From: KBS50 sp042666615
GTDB lineage: Bacteria > Actinomycetota > Actinomycetes > Mycobacteriales > Micromonosporaceae
Reading direction: 5' to 3'
Length of the DNA stretch: 64,000 bases
Assembly (NCBI RefSeq): GCF_042666615.1
Contig: NZ_JBHTDD010000023.1
Span: forward strand, 55,716 to 119,715
The position numbers and the translations under genes were made by a program. Under the pieces are notes generated by a model. It was not told the origin of the DNA. It made no database searches and saw nothing but the letters and a program-made list of their open reading frames with translations. This document shows, one piece after another, positions 29,538-38,159 of this stretch. The first letter of the stretch is position 1. Each line of letters opens with the position of its first letter.

Positions 29538-29570
29538 CCGGCCGGGTGGCGTGCCCTCCCACCCGGCCGG
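29538..29570. terminator. bidirectional hairpin terminator
   Basis: Perfect 12-bp stem (29538-29549 with 29559-29570), 9-nt loop, 17 bp after mmsB and before the converging GH27 gene. Confidence 0.75.
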
Positions 29571-29622
29571 CGGCTCGCGATCGGGGACCGGCCGGCCGGC
29601 GGCTCCGGTCATGGACCGGTGG

Positions 29623-31275
29623 TCACGCCCGGCTCCATCGCTGGTTGGCGTTGCCGTGGCAGGACCAGAGGATCACCGTGGTCCCGTTCGCTGTGCCCCC
29701 GCTGTTGACGTCCAGGCACAGGGACGGGAAGCGGACGTTGCTGATCGTGCCGTTGCCGTCGAACGTCCACTGCTGGTTTGTGCCTTCGTTGCAGTCCCAG
29801 ATCCGCACCCGGGTGCCGTTTGTCGCGTTGGTCGGGACCTCCAGGCACTTGCCGAGGATCCGCAGCGTCTGACCGTTCTGGGTGATCTGCTGGTTGGGGT
29901 TGCCGTGGCAGTCCCAGATCAGGGTGCCGGTGCCGTTGGCGGTGTTGGAGTTGTCGACGTCGAGGCAGCGGCCGGACGACTCGCTGCGCAGCCGGAACGT
30001 GCTCGGTGGTGGCGGCTCGGTGGTGCCGCCGCCGCTCACCCGGTACACCACGGTGCCGTGCGCCGGGACACTCGTGGAGATGGCCCCGGTGCTGGTGGTG
30101 GTGCCATTGGTCCACGCGTCGCGCAGGGTGAACGAGCTGCCGGTCTTGCCGATCGCCGCGGCGGTGGTGGAGACCGTGGTGGTGGAGCTGCCCTGGTTGA
30201 ACAGGGCGACCGCCACGTCGCCATTGGCCAGCGGCTTGGCCAGGACCCGCCGGGTGCCGTCGTTGGACACCTGGACCGCCTGTCGGCCCAGGGTGTCCTG
30301 GTTGATGGCGATGAGCTGCTGGTTGCGCAGGATGGTAAGCGTCTCCGCGTTGGCCGATCGCACGTCGTTGCCCATCATGAGCGGTGCCGCCATGATCGCC
30401 CACAGGGCGAAGTGGCTGCGCATCTCGGTGTCCGTCATGCCGCCGCGGCCGACCTCCATCATGTCCGGGTCGTTGAAGCCGCCAGGTCCGGCGGACCCGG
30501 CCAGTGGCACGTTCACATTGACGATGTTCTGGATGCCCATCGGGTAGCCGTTGGTCTGGCCGGTGTTCCACGCGTTGGTGATGTCCTCGGTGGTCCGCCA
30601 GAGGTTCGCCACGTCGCTCCAGTTGCGCTGCGGCCCGGTCTTCTCGTGGATGCTGTTCGAGTTGATGCTGTAGACGATCGGCCGGCCGGTGGCCGCCAGC
30701 GCGTCCCGCATGATGCCGAACCTGGCCACCTGGTCGTTGATGGTCCCGGTGGGGGAGCACCAGTCGTACTTCAGGTAGTCCACGCCCCAGGCGGCGAACT
30801 GCCGGGCGTCCTGGTACTCGTGGCCGAGACTGCCGGTGGAGCCGGGGAAGGCGTCGAAGTACTGTGCGCAGGTCTGGTCCAGCGGCCCCTGGTAGATGCC
30901 GAACAACAGGCCCCGGGAGTGCAGGTAGTCGCCGAGGGCCTTCATCCCGCTCGGGAAGCGCTGCGGGTGGCCCTGCAGGTTGCCCTGTGCGTCCCGGTTC
31001 GGGTCGAACCAGCAGTCGTCGACGACGACGTACTTGTACCCGAGGTCCCGCAGGCCGTTGGCGACGATCGCGTCGGCCATCTGCCGGATGAGCGTTTCGT
31101 TGATGTTGCAGCCGAACGTGTTCCAGGTGTTCCAACCCATCGGTGGGGTCCGGGCGACGCCGTTGTTGAGCGCCTCGGCGGGACGGGGTGCGAGCACCCC
31201 ACCGGTCACGGTCATGGCGAGGGTGACCGCCAGGACGCCCAGGACGGCCGTCAGCCATCTGCTCGGTCTCCGCAC
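29623..31275 (-). CDS. secreted GH27 alpha-galactosidase with CBM13
   Basis: Extracellular enzyme of 550 aa. A signal peptide (about 1-35, cut near AEA/LN) precedes a GH27 TIM barrel with PPMGWNTWNTFGC, VVVDDCW (86-89 DDCW), the nucleophile D171 in YLKYDWC and the acid/base D231 in RTTED. A C-terminal ricin-type CBM13 (about 415-550) has three QxW repeats. Family GH27 also holds beta-L-arabinopyranosidases, made by an Asp-to-Glu change in the sugar pocket; both aspartates of DDCW are kept here, which favours alpha-galactosidase. AGGAGGAG supports the GTG start over an ATG at 31308. Operator site 3 places the gene in the arabinose regulon, suggesting a role on arabinogalactan. Confidence 0.88.
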   Translation of the reverse strand: MRRPSRWLTAVLGVLAVTLAMTVTGGVLAPRPAEALNNGVARTPPMGWNTWNTFGCNINETLIRQMADAIVANGLRDLGYKYVVVDDCWFDPNRDAQGNLQGHPQRFPSGMKALGDYLHSRGLLFGIYQGPLDQTCAQYFDAFPGSTGSLGHEYQDARQFAAWGVDYLKYDWCSPTGTINDQVARFGIMRDALAATGRPIVYSINSNSIHEKTGPQRNWSDVANLWRTTEDITNAWNTGQTNGYPMGIQNIVNVNVPLAGSAGPGGFNDPDMMEVGRGGMTDTEMRSHFALWAIMAAPLMMGNDVRSANAETLTILRNQQLIAINQDTLGRQAVQVSNDGTRRVLAKPLANGDVAVALFNQGSSTTTVSTTAAAIGKTGSSFTLRDAWTNGTTTSTGAISTSVPAHGTVVYRVSGGGTTEPPPPSTFRLRSESSGRCLDVDNSNTANGTGTLIWDCHGNPNQQITQNGQTLRILGKCLEVPTNATNGTRVRIWDCNEGTNQQWTFDGNGTISNVRFPSLCLDVNSGGTANGTTVILWSCHGNANQRWSRA

Positions 31276-31579
31276 GTGTTCTCCTCCTTGTTCGATGGGT
31301 GTGCTCATTCGTCGAGGTCACGTCTCGACAGCCGGGTCCACCGCCGCCGGAGGCCGGGTCGCCGGTGTCGGACGGACGTCGGAGCCCGTCGGCGGACGCC
31401 CCGGCGGCCACGGGCGACTGTCGCGCTCGTTCGTGGACGCCGGCGGTCACTGTGCGCTGGTCGCCCTGTCTTTGACGACCTGATGGCGGCGCGTCGGCGG
31501 TCCCCGTCAGCGGCGGGCGCGCCGGGCCGGTCCCGAGCCGTGGTGGCTTGCCCGGAAAGCCACTCGGCTGATTGCCGTA

Positions 31580-31608
31580 ATGTTATCGCTTACATAAACA
31601 GATGTAAA
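31580..31608 (-). promoter_or_regulatory. GH27 gene promoter with overlapping operator
   Basis: On the minus strand TTTACA (31608-31603) and TAACAT (31585-31580) are 17 bp apart. Operator site 3 overlaps the -10 element, the same arrangement as at chvE and araB. Confidence 0.55.
31581..31594. promoter_or_regulatory. LacI-family operator, site 3
   Basis: TGTTATCGCTTACA, fitting TGTNANCGNTNACA, overlaps the putative GH27 promoter. Confidence 0.8.
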
Positions 31609-31759
31609 TTACGAGGACCCGCCGCACTTCCGTGAGATCACCGGTGCCGGCGCCGTGGTGACCACCGCCGACTAGCGCCTGACCTGCTCGGGTGGCGGCG
31701 CCGGAGCGAGGCGTCGATCGATGGTTGGTACCGGTGGATGGCTTCCTCGAAAAGGTCAT

Positions 31760-31773
31760 TGTTATCGCTCACA
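31760..31773. promoter_or_regulatory. LacI-family operator, site 4
   Basis: TGTTATCGCTCACA lies between sites 3 and 5 and is identical to site 6. No clear promoter overlaps it, so it may be an auxiliary site for looping. Confidence 0.75.
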
Positions 31774-31950
31774 AGTCCTGTCTGTGGGTACCCTTCGGCG
31801 CTCGGTGCCGCCCTCCGTCCGATCGTCCGGGAGCCCCTCGCCGGAGGGTGTCCGGGGTGGGAGGCGTCGGGTGATGGTCACCGCCGGTGATCTCCGGTCA
31901 GATGTCGCCCAGCCGCCTCCTTCTGTTACCGACCTGTTGCGGCGGGCGTC

Positions 31951-31979
31951 TTGACGACAGTGTATGTGAGCGTTAACAC
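31951..31979 (+). promoter_or_regulatory. araB operon promoter
   Basis: TTGACG (31951-31956), 17-bp spacer, TAACAC (31974-31979), about 29 bp before the araB start. The elements are the same hexamers as at chvE. Operator site 5 covers the -10. Confidence 0.65.
31965..31978. promoter_or_regulatory. LacI-family operator, site 5
   Basis: TGTGAGCGTTAACA, fitting TGTNANCGNTNACA, overlaps the -10 element of the araB promoter. Confidence 0.8.
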
Positions 31980-32007
31980 TATCCCCGGTCGTGCTTCGGA
32001 GGTGGTC

Positions 32008-33687
32008 GTGAGCAGGGTGGACGGTACCGACGAGCGCTACGTGGTCGGCATCGACTACGGCACGCTCTCCGGACGGGTCCTGGTGGTGCGGGTCCGTGAC
32101 GGCGCGGAGGTCGGCACCGCGGTGCACGAGTACCGCCACGGTGTGATCGAGACGGCGCTACCCGGCGGCGGGCCGGCGCTGCCGCCGAACTGGGCGTTGC
32201 AGGACCCGGAGGACTACCGGGACGTGCTGCGGCACGCCGTGCCGGCCGCGCTGGCCGACGCCGGCGTCGATCCGTCCCGGGTCGTCGGCATCGGCACCGA
32301 CTTCACGGCGTGCACGGTTCTGCCGACGCTCGCCGACGGCACGCCGCTGTGCCAACTCCCGGACCTGCGCGATCGCCCGCACGCCTGGGTCAAGCTGTGG
32401 AAGCACCACGCAGCACAGCCGCACGCCGACCGGATCAACGCCCTGGCCCACGAGCGGGATGAGCCGTGGATCGGCCGTTACGGCGGCAAGATCTCCGCCG
32501 AGTGGCAGTTCGCCAAGGGACTGCAGATCCTGGAGGAGGATCCCGAGGTATACCAGCGGGCTGACCGCTTCATCGAGGCGGCCGACTGGATCGTGTGGCA
32601 GTTGTGCGGCACCGAGACCCGCAACGTCTGCACCGCCGGCTACAAGGGCATCCGTCAGGACGGCCGCTATCCGGCGAAGGACTACCTGGACGCGCTCCAC
32701 CCGGACTTCGTCGACTTCGTGACCAAGCTGGACGGCCCGCTGCTGCCCCTCGGTGACCGGGCCGGCTCCCTCAGTGCGCGGGCGGCCGCCTGGACCGGGC
32801 TGCCGGAGGGCATCGCGGTCGCCGTCGGCAACGTCGACGCGCACGTCACCGCTGCCGCCGCCCAGGCCCTCTCGCCCGGCCGGCTGGTCGCCATCATGGG
32901 CACGTCCACCTGCCACGTCGTCAACGGCACCGACCTGGCGGAGGTGGCCGGCATGTGCGGTGTGGTGGACGGGGGAATCAGTCCGGGTGCCTGGGGCTAC
33001 GAGGCCGGGCAGAGCGGGGTCGGGGACATCTTCGGCTGGTTCGTCAGGCATGCCGCCCCGGCTGGGATGGACTCACACGAGCGGTTGACCGAACTGGCCG
33101 CCGCCCAGCCGGTCGGCGCCCACGGCCTGGTGGCACTGGACTGGTGGAACGGCAACCGCTCGCTGCTTGTCAACCACGACCTCAGCGGCCTCGTCGTCGG
33201 GCTGACGCTGGCCACCCGGCCGGAGGACGTCTACCGGGCGCTGCTGGAATCCACGGCGTTCGGGACACGCATGATCATCGAGGCGTTCGTCGAGGCCGGG
33301 GTGCCCGTCACCGACCTGGTGGTCGCCGGTGGCCTCACCTCGAACCGGCTGCTCATGCAGATCTACGCAGATGTCACGAAGCGTCCACTGAGCATCATCG
33401 GCTCGGCCCAGGGCCCGGCACTCGGGTCCGCCATCCACGCGGCGGTCGCCGCCGGAGCGTACCCCTCGATCCACGAGGCATCGGCCGCGATGGGCCGGGT
33501 GGACGAGGGTGTCTACCGGCCGAACCCCGCCGACGCGCGGGCCTACGACGCGCTCTACGCCGAATACCGCACGTTGCACGACCACTTCGGGCGCGGTGGG
33601 GACGACGTCATGCTCCGCCTACGGGCGATCCGGAACGCGGCCGCGGTGACGGTCCAGGCGGACACCGAGAGGGAGGTGGTCGGATGA
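32008..33687 (+). CDS. araB: L-ribulokinase
   Basis: Cytoplasmic FGGY-family kinase of 559 aa that phosphorylates L-ribulose to L-ribulose 5-phosphate. The N-terminal phosphate loop is YVVGIDYGTLSGRVLVV; the ribulokinase-typical GIGTDFTACTVLP and AIMGTSTCHVVN follow, and the C-terminal domain has DLVVAGGLTSNRLLMQIYAD. Length matches bacterial AraB. GGAGG (31998-32002) with 5-nt spacing selects GTG 32008. First gene of a seven-gene operon; its end overlaps araD by 4 bp (ATGA). Confidence 0.95.
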   Translation: MSRVDGTDERYVVGIDYGTLSGRVLVVRVRDGAEVGTAVHEYRHGVIETALPGGGPALPPNWALQDPEDYRDVLRHAVPAALADAGVDPSRVVGIGTDFTACTVLPTLADGTPLCQLPDLRDRPHAWVKLWKHHAAQPHADRINALAHERDEPWIGRYGGKISAEWQFAKGLQILEEDPEVYQRADRFIEAADWIVWQLCGTETRNVCTAGYKGIRQDGRYPAKDYLDALHPDFVDFVTKLDGPLLPLGDRAGSLSARAAAWTGLPEGIAVAVGNVDAHVTAAAAQALSPGRLVAIMGTSTCHVVNGTDLAEVAGMCGVVDGGISPGAWGYEAGQSGVGDIFGWFVRHAAPAGMDSHERLTELAAAQPVGAHGLVALDWWNGNRSLLVNHDLSGLVVGLTLATRPEDVYRALLESTAFGTRMIIEAFVEAGVPVTDLVVAGGLTSNRLLMQIYADVTKRPLSIIGSAQGPALGSAIHAAVAAGAYPSIHEASAAMGRVDEGVYRPNPADARAYDALYAEYRTLHDHFGRGGDDVMLRLRAIRNAAAVTVQADTEREVVG

Positions 33688-34388
33688 ACGCCGACCTGGC
33701 CCGGCGGGTCGCCGAGCTGCGCGGAACCGTGGCCCGCCTGCACGGCGAGCTGACCCGGTACGGGCTGGTGGCGTGGACCTCCGGCAACGTGTCGGCGCGG
33801 GTCCCGGGACAGGATCTGATGGTCATCAAGCCCAGCGGGGTGGACTACGCCGACCTGACGGCGGACACCATTGTCGTCTGCGACCTCGACGGGAACGTCG
33901 TGGACGGCGAGGGCGCACCGTCCAGCGACACCGCGGCACACGCGTATGTCTACCGCGCGATGCCCCAGGTCGGTGGCGTCGTCCACACGCACAGCGGGTA
34001 CGCGACCGCGTGGGCCGCCCGCGGTGAGGCGATCCCGTGCTGGCTGACCGCGCAGGCCGACGAGTTCGGCGGGGAGATTCCGATCGGGCCGTTCGCGCTG
34101 ATCGGCGGGGACGACATCGGCAAGGGGATCGTCACCGTGCTGTCCGGACACCGGTCGCCGGCGGTACTGATGCGCAACCACGGGGTCTTCACGATCGGCA
34201 GGGACGCCCGCGCGGCGGTCAAGGCGGCGGTGATGTGTGAGGACGTCGCCCGCACCGCGCACCTGGCCCGTGCGCTCGGCGAACCGGCGCCGATCGCGCC
34301 GGCCGACATCGACGCCCTGCACGACAGGTACCAGAACGTCTACGGACAGCGTCCCGCGACCGGGACCGCACGATTCGAATCCGCCTGA
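33684..34388 (+). CDS. araD: L-ribulose-5-phosphate 4-epimerase
   Basis: Class II aldolase-fold epimerase of 234 aa producing D-xylulose 5-phosphate. Motifs include TSGNVSARVPG (substrate loop), VIKPSGVDY, the metal histidines in VVHTHSGYATAWAARG and the late histidine in LMRNHGVFTIG. Length agrees with E. coli AraD (231 aa). The ATG overlaps the araB stop, and GGGAGG lies just upstream. It is the last araBD enzyme before the transporter genes. Confidence 0.95.
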   Translation: MNADLARRVAELRGTVARLHGELTRYGLVAWTSGNVSARVPGQDLMVIKPSGVDYADLTADTIVVCDLDGNVVDGEGAPSSDTAAHAYVYRAMPQVGGVVHTHSGYATAWAARGEAIPCWLTAQADEFGGEIPIGPFALIGGDDIGKGIVTVLSGHRSPAVLMRNHGVFTIGRDARAAVKAAVMCEDVARTAHLARALGEPAPIAPADIDALHDRYQNVYGQRPATGTARFESA

Positions 34389-34464
34389 CGCAGCACCATC
34401 CATCACAGCCGGGTCTACGCCGCTCGTCGGCGCGGCCCGGGTACCCAACCCCCGAGGAGAACCG

Positions 34465-35457
34465 ATGAGAAACAGGAGAATGGGACGCAACGTCGTCGCG
34501 GTGCTCGCCGCCGCGCTACTCGTCGGCGGCGCGGCGGCCTGCGGCAACAGCGACACCGGCGGCGACGGCGGCGGCAACGAGAAGATCGTCCTGGGCTTCT
34601 CCCAGGTCGGTGCCGAGAGCGGTTGGCGGACGGCGAACACCACCTCGATCAAGGAGGCGGCTGCCGAGGCCGGCATCGAGTTGAAGTTCGACGACGCGCA
34701 GCAGAAGCAGGAAAACCAGATCAAGGCGATCCGCAACTTCATCCAGCAGCAGGTGGACGTGATCGCCTTCTCGCCGGTTGTGGAGTCGGGCTGGGACACC
34801 GTCCTCAAGGAGGCCAAGGACGCCGGCATCCCGGTGATCCTGACCGACCGCGCGGTGGACTCGCCGGACAAGACGCTCTACAAGACCTTCCTCGGCTCGG
34901 ACTTCGTCAAGGAAGGCCGGCTGTCCGGCGAGTGGCTGGTGGAGAACACCAAGGACGCCACCGGGCCGGTCAACATCGTCGAACTCCAGGGCAGCACCGG
35001 GTCGGCCCCGGCCAACGACCGCAAGGAGGGTTTCGCCGAGGCGATCGCCGCGAACCCGAACCTGAAGGTCATCGCCTCCCAGTCGGGTGAATTCACCCGG
35101 GCTGGCGGTAAGCAGGTGATGGAGCAGTTCCTCAAGGCGAACCCGAAGATCGACGTGCTCTTCGCGCACAACGACGACATGGGGCTTGGCGCGCTGGAGG
35201 CGATCACCGCGGCCGGCAAGACGCCGGGCAAGGACATCATCATTATCACCATCGACGCGGTGAAGGATGGCATGCAGGCCCTCGCGGACGGCAAGTTCAA
35301 CTTCATCGCGGAGTGCAGCCCGCTGCTCGGCCCACAGCTCATGGACCTGGTGAAGAAGGTCCACGCGGGCGAGGAGGTGCCTGAACGGATCGAGACCGAG
35401 GAGACCACCTTCACCCAGGAGCAGGCCAAGGCGGCGTTGCCGAGCCGCAAGTACTGA
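34465..35457 (+). CDS. sugar ABC transporter substrate-binding lipoprotein (YtfQ-like)
   Basis: Exported lipoprotein of 330 aa with lipobox GGAAAC. The mature part opens IVLGFSQVGAESGWRTANT, the hallmark of YtfQ, the galactofuranose-binding protein of E. coli; DLLQ-type changes are absent, and IAFSPVVESGWDTVLKEAKD fits the same family. GAGGAGA (34454-34460) sets the ATG. It is embedded in the arabinose operon 76 bp after araD with no promoter or operator in between, so its ligand here is most likely L-arabinose (furanose or pyranose form). An ATPase and two permeases follow. Confidence 0.88.
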   Translation: MRNRRMGRNVVAVLAAALLVGGAAACGNSDTGGDGGGNEKIVLGFSQVGAESGWRTANTTSIKEAAAEAGIELKFDDAQQKQENQIKAIRNFIQQQVDVIAFSPVVESGWDTVLKEAKDAGIPVILTDRAVDSPDKTLYKTFLGSDFVKEGRLSGEWLVENTKDATGPVNIVELQGSTGSAPANDRKEGFAEAIAANPNLKVIASQSGEFTRAGGKQVMEQFLKANPKIDVLFAHNDDMGLGALEAITAAGKTPGKDIIIITIDAVKDGMQALADGKFNFIAECSPLLGPQLMDLVKKVHAGEEVPERIETEETTFTQEQAKAALPSRKY

Positions 35458-35464
35458 CCGGCGT

Positions 35465-35500
35465 CGGGGTTGTCGCCGCCGCTGCGGGGCGGCGACCCCG
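35465..35500. terminator. intercistronic hairpin after the YtfQ-like gene
   Basis: TCGCCGCC (35473-35480) pairs with GGCGGCGA (35488-35495) and the stem extends through CGGGG/CCCCG across a 3-nt bulge. It sits between binding-protein and ATPase genes, just as at chvE-mmsA, and may lower downstream expression. Confidence 0.6.
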
Positions 35501-35550
35501 GCCCGTCGCTCGCCTTCCGCACCGACATCATCCAGAAGAGGTCTGATGGG

Positions 35551-37092
35551 ATGACGGATAGCCGTCCGGTCCTGACGATGACCGGGATCAGCAAGTCCTT
35601 CCCGGGGGTCCGCGCGCTCCACGACGTCGATTTCCGGCTCTTCCCGGGCGAGGTCCACGCCCTGATGGGCGAGAACGGCGCCGGGAAGTCGACGTTGATC
35701 AAGGTGTTGACCGGCGTATACGGCATCGACGAGGGCACCGTCACCCTCGGCGGTGAGCAGGTCGCCTTCACCGGGCCGATGCGTGCCGCGGCGGCCGGCG
35801 TGAGCACCGTCTACCAGGAGGTCAATCTCTGCACCAATCTGTCGGTGGCGGAGAACATCTTCATCGGTCGGGAGCCACGCCGGCTCGGTGGCGTCCGGTG
35901 GCGTGAGATGCGCCGGCGGGCGCGGGAGCTGCTGGCCCGGCTCGACCTCGACGTCGACGTCACCACCCAGCTCAGTGCCCACTCGCTGGCCGTGCAGCAG
36001 ATGGTGGCCATCGCCCGCGCCATCGATGTGCGGGCCCGGGTGCTCATCCTCGACGAGCCGACCTCCAGCCTGGACGCCGACGAGGTGGAGCAGCTATTCC
36101 GGATCATGCGCCAGCTCCGGGACGAGGGCATCGCGATCCTGTTCGTCACCCACTTCCTCGACCAGGTCTACCGCATCGCCGACCGGATCACGGTGCTGCG
36201 CAACGGCACGCTGGTGGGCGAGTACCAGACCGATGAGCTGCCCCAGTTCAGCCTCGTCGAGAAGATGATCGGCAAGGAATTGGACGCGTTGGAGCGGCTC
36301 GACGAGCAGCAACGGCGGACCGCTCCGGCCCCGACCGGCGGTGCCGCCCTGGTGGAGGCGGCGGAACTCGGCCGCAAGGGTGCCGTCGTGCCGTTCACGC
36401 TGCGCGTCCAGTCCGGCGAGGTGGTCGGCCTGGCGGGCCTGCTCGGCTCCGGGCGTACCGAGGTGGCCCGGCTGCTGTTCGGTGCCGACCGGGCCGACCA
36501 CGGCCACGTCGCGGTCGACGGCGGTCGGGTGCCGCTCCGGACGCCGACCCAGGCGATCGACCGTGGCATCGGGTTCTGCTCGGAGAACCGGCGCGCGGAG
36601 GGCATCGTGCCCGAGCTGACCGTGCGGGAGAACATGATCCTGGCGATGCAGGCGGCGCGCGGCTGGTCGCGGCCGATTCCGCGCCGCCGCCAGGACGAGC
36701 TGGTCGACAGGTACGTCAAGGCGCTCAGCATCCGGCCGGCGAATCCGGAGCTGCCGGTCCGCAACCTGTCCGGCGGCAACCAGCAGAAGGTGCTACTGGC
36801 CCGATGGCTCATCACCGAGCCGCGCCTGTTGATCCTCGACGAACCCACCCGCGGCATCGACATCGGCGCCAAGACGGAGATCCAGCGACTGGTGGTCGAG
36901 CTGTCCGACGGCGGCATGGCAGTGCTGTTCATCTCCGCCGAACTGGAGGAGGTGCTGCGGCTGAGCCACCGCGTCGCCGTCATGCGGGACCGGACGATGG
37001 TCGCCCAACTCGACAACGACGACACGCTCGACGCCGACCGCGTCATGCAAACCATCGCCAGCGGATCCCACCGGGAGGAGGTGAACCGATGA
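35551..37092 (+). CDS. sugar ABC transporter ATP-binding protein (YtfR-like)
   Basis: Tandem ATPase of 513 aa. Domain 1 has Walker A GENGAGKST (40-48) and Walker B RVLILDEPTSSLD; domain 2 has the degenerate GLLGSGRTEV loop and signature LSGGNQQKVLLARWL followed by LLILDEPTRGIDIGAK. This is the RbsA/YtfR pattern. It energises the two permeases that follow. The ATG at 35551 follows AGAGG with about 9-nt spacing. The gene ends in an ATGA overlap with the first permease. Confidence 0.9.
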   Translation: MTDSRPVLTMTGISKSFPGVRALHDVDFRLFPGEVHALMGENGAGKSTLIKVLTGVYGIDEGTVTLGGEQVAFTGPMRAAAAGVSTVYQEVNLCTNLSVAENIFIGREPRRLGGVRWREMRRRARELLARLDLDVDVTTQLSAHSLAVQQMVAIARAIDVRARVLILDEPTSSLDADEVEQLFRIMRQLRDEGIAILFVTHFLDQVYRIADRITVLRNGTLVGEYQTDELPQFSLVEKMIGKELDALERLDEQQRRTAPAPTGGAALVEAAELGRKGAVVPFTLRVQSGEVVGLAGLLGSGRTEVARLLFGADRADHGHVAVDGGRVPLRTPTQAIDRGIGFCSENRRAEGIVPELTVRENMILAMQAARGWSRPIPRRRQDELVDRYVKALSIRPANPELPVRNLSGGNQQKVLLARWLITEPRLLILDEPTRGIDIGAKTEIQRLVVELSDGGMAVLFISAELEEVLRLSHRVAVMRDRTMVAQLDNDDTLDADRVMQTIASGSHREEVNR

Positions 37093-38159
37093 ACACCACC
37101 ACGGGTCGCCTCCGCGCCCTCACCGGGCACCGGCTGTTCTGGCCCGCCCTGGTGCTCGTCCTGATGCTTGTCGCCAACACGGCGTACCGCCCCGGCTTCC
37201 TGTCCGTCGAGGTCAAGGACGGGCATCTCTACGGTACGCCGATCGACATCCTGCGGCTCAGCGCGCCGTTGATCCTCGTGGCGCTCGGCATGACGCTTGT
37301 CATCGCCACCGGCGGCATCGACCTGTCCGTCGGCTCGCTCTGCGCCATCAGCGGCGCCATCGCCTGTCTCTACATCAGCGAGGCGCCCGACCAGAACAGC
37401 CCGGCCACCGTCCTCACCGCGCTCCTCATGGCCTTCGGAGCGGCGCTCGTCCTCGGCGCGTGGAACGGGGTGCTGGTCGCCGTCATCGGTATCCAGCCCA
37501 TCGTCGCCACGCTGATCCTGATGGTGGCCGGCCGGGGCGTCGCCCAACTCATCACGGAGGGTCAGATCATCACGATCAACTCCGGGCCGTACCGGGCGAT
37601 CGGCCTGGGGCACGTCCTGACCCTGCCGCTGGCGATCTTCATCGCCCTGGGCGCGACCCTGCTCGTCGCCGCGCTCACCCGCCGCACCGCCCTCGGCCTG
37701 ATCGTCGAGTCCGTCGGCGGCAACGCCGAGGCGAGCCGGCTGGCCGGCATCCGGTCGGGCCGCGTGGTCTTCCTGGTGTACGTGGTCAGCGCCGCCTGCG
37801 CCGCGGTGGCCGGCTTCATGATGACCGCCAACGTGTCCAGCGCCGACGGGAATTCCGCCGGCCTCTGGGTGGAACTCGACGCCATCCTCGCGGTGGTCAT
37901 CGGCGGCACGTCCCTCGCGGGCGGTCGGTTCTTCCTGGGCGGCACGATCCTGGGCGCGCTGTTCATCCAGACCCTCACCACCACGGTGTACGCCATGAAC
38001 ATCTCGCCGCAGACGTCGCTGCTGTTCAAGGCGGTCGTCGTCATCGCCGTGTGCCTCATCCAGGCGCCGGCGTTCCGGGCGAAGTTCGGCCGGCGCCGGC
38101 GTGACCCCGCGCCCGGGTCGATGGCGCCCCAGCGGGAGAAGGAGCAGGTGCCGGCATGA
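37089..38159 (+). CDS. sugar ABC transporter permease (YtfT-like)
   Basis: Membrane permease of 356 aa with eight to ten helices. Family markers are VIATGGIDLSVGSLCAISGA near residue 75 and ILAVVIGGTSLAGGRFFLGG near residue 275. The cytoplasmic C-terminal tail is hydrophilic (FGRRRRDPAPGS). Start and stop overlap the neighbours by 4 bp (ATGA) on both sides, so it is coupled with the ATPase and the second permease. YtfT and YjfF form a heterodimeric channel in E. coli. Confidence 0.9.
   Translation: MNTTTGRLRALTGHRLFWPALVLVLMLVANTAYRPGFLSVEVKDGHLYGTPIDILRLSAPLILVALGMTLVIATGGIDLSVGSLCAISGAIACLYISEAPDQNSPATVLTALLMAFGAALVLGAWNGVLVAVIGIQPIVATLILMVAGRGVAQLITEGQIITINSGPYRAIGLGHVLTLPLAIFIALGATLLVAALTRRTALGLIVESVGGNAEASRLAGIRSGRVVFLVYVVSAACAAVAGFMMTANVSSADGNSAGLWVELDAILAVVIGGTSLAGGRFFLGGTILGALFIQTLTTTVYAMNISPQTSLLFKAVVVIAVCLIQAPAFRAKFGRRRRDPAPGSMAPQREKEQVPA

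Larger units (their letters stand above)
31276..32007. other. 732-bp divergent control region
   Basis: No gene is seen here. The region holds three LacI-type operators (31581, 31760, 31965), a promoter towards the GH27 gene, a promoter towards araB and an inverted repeat TTACAT-N6-ATGTAA (31590-31607) next to site 3. The GH27 transcript would have a leader of about 300 nt. The operator spacing of about 180 and 205 bp would allow DNA looping; this is inference. Confidence 0.6.

Noticed and set aside
29623..31275. Assignment of the GH27 enzyme as beta-L-arabinopyranosidase because of the arabinose regulon.
   Set aside because: The DDCW aspartates typical of alpha-galactosidases are kept; the known switch is Asp to Glu. 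Left as alpha-galactosidase, not excluded.
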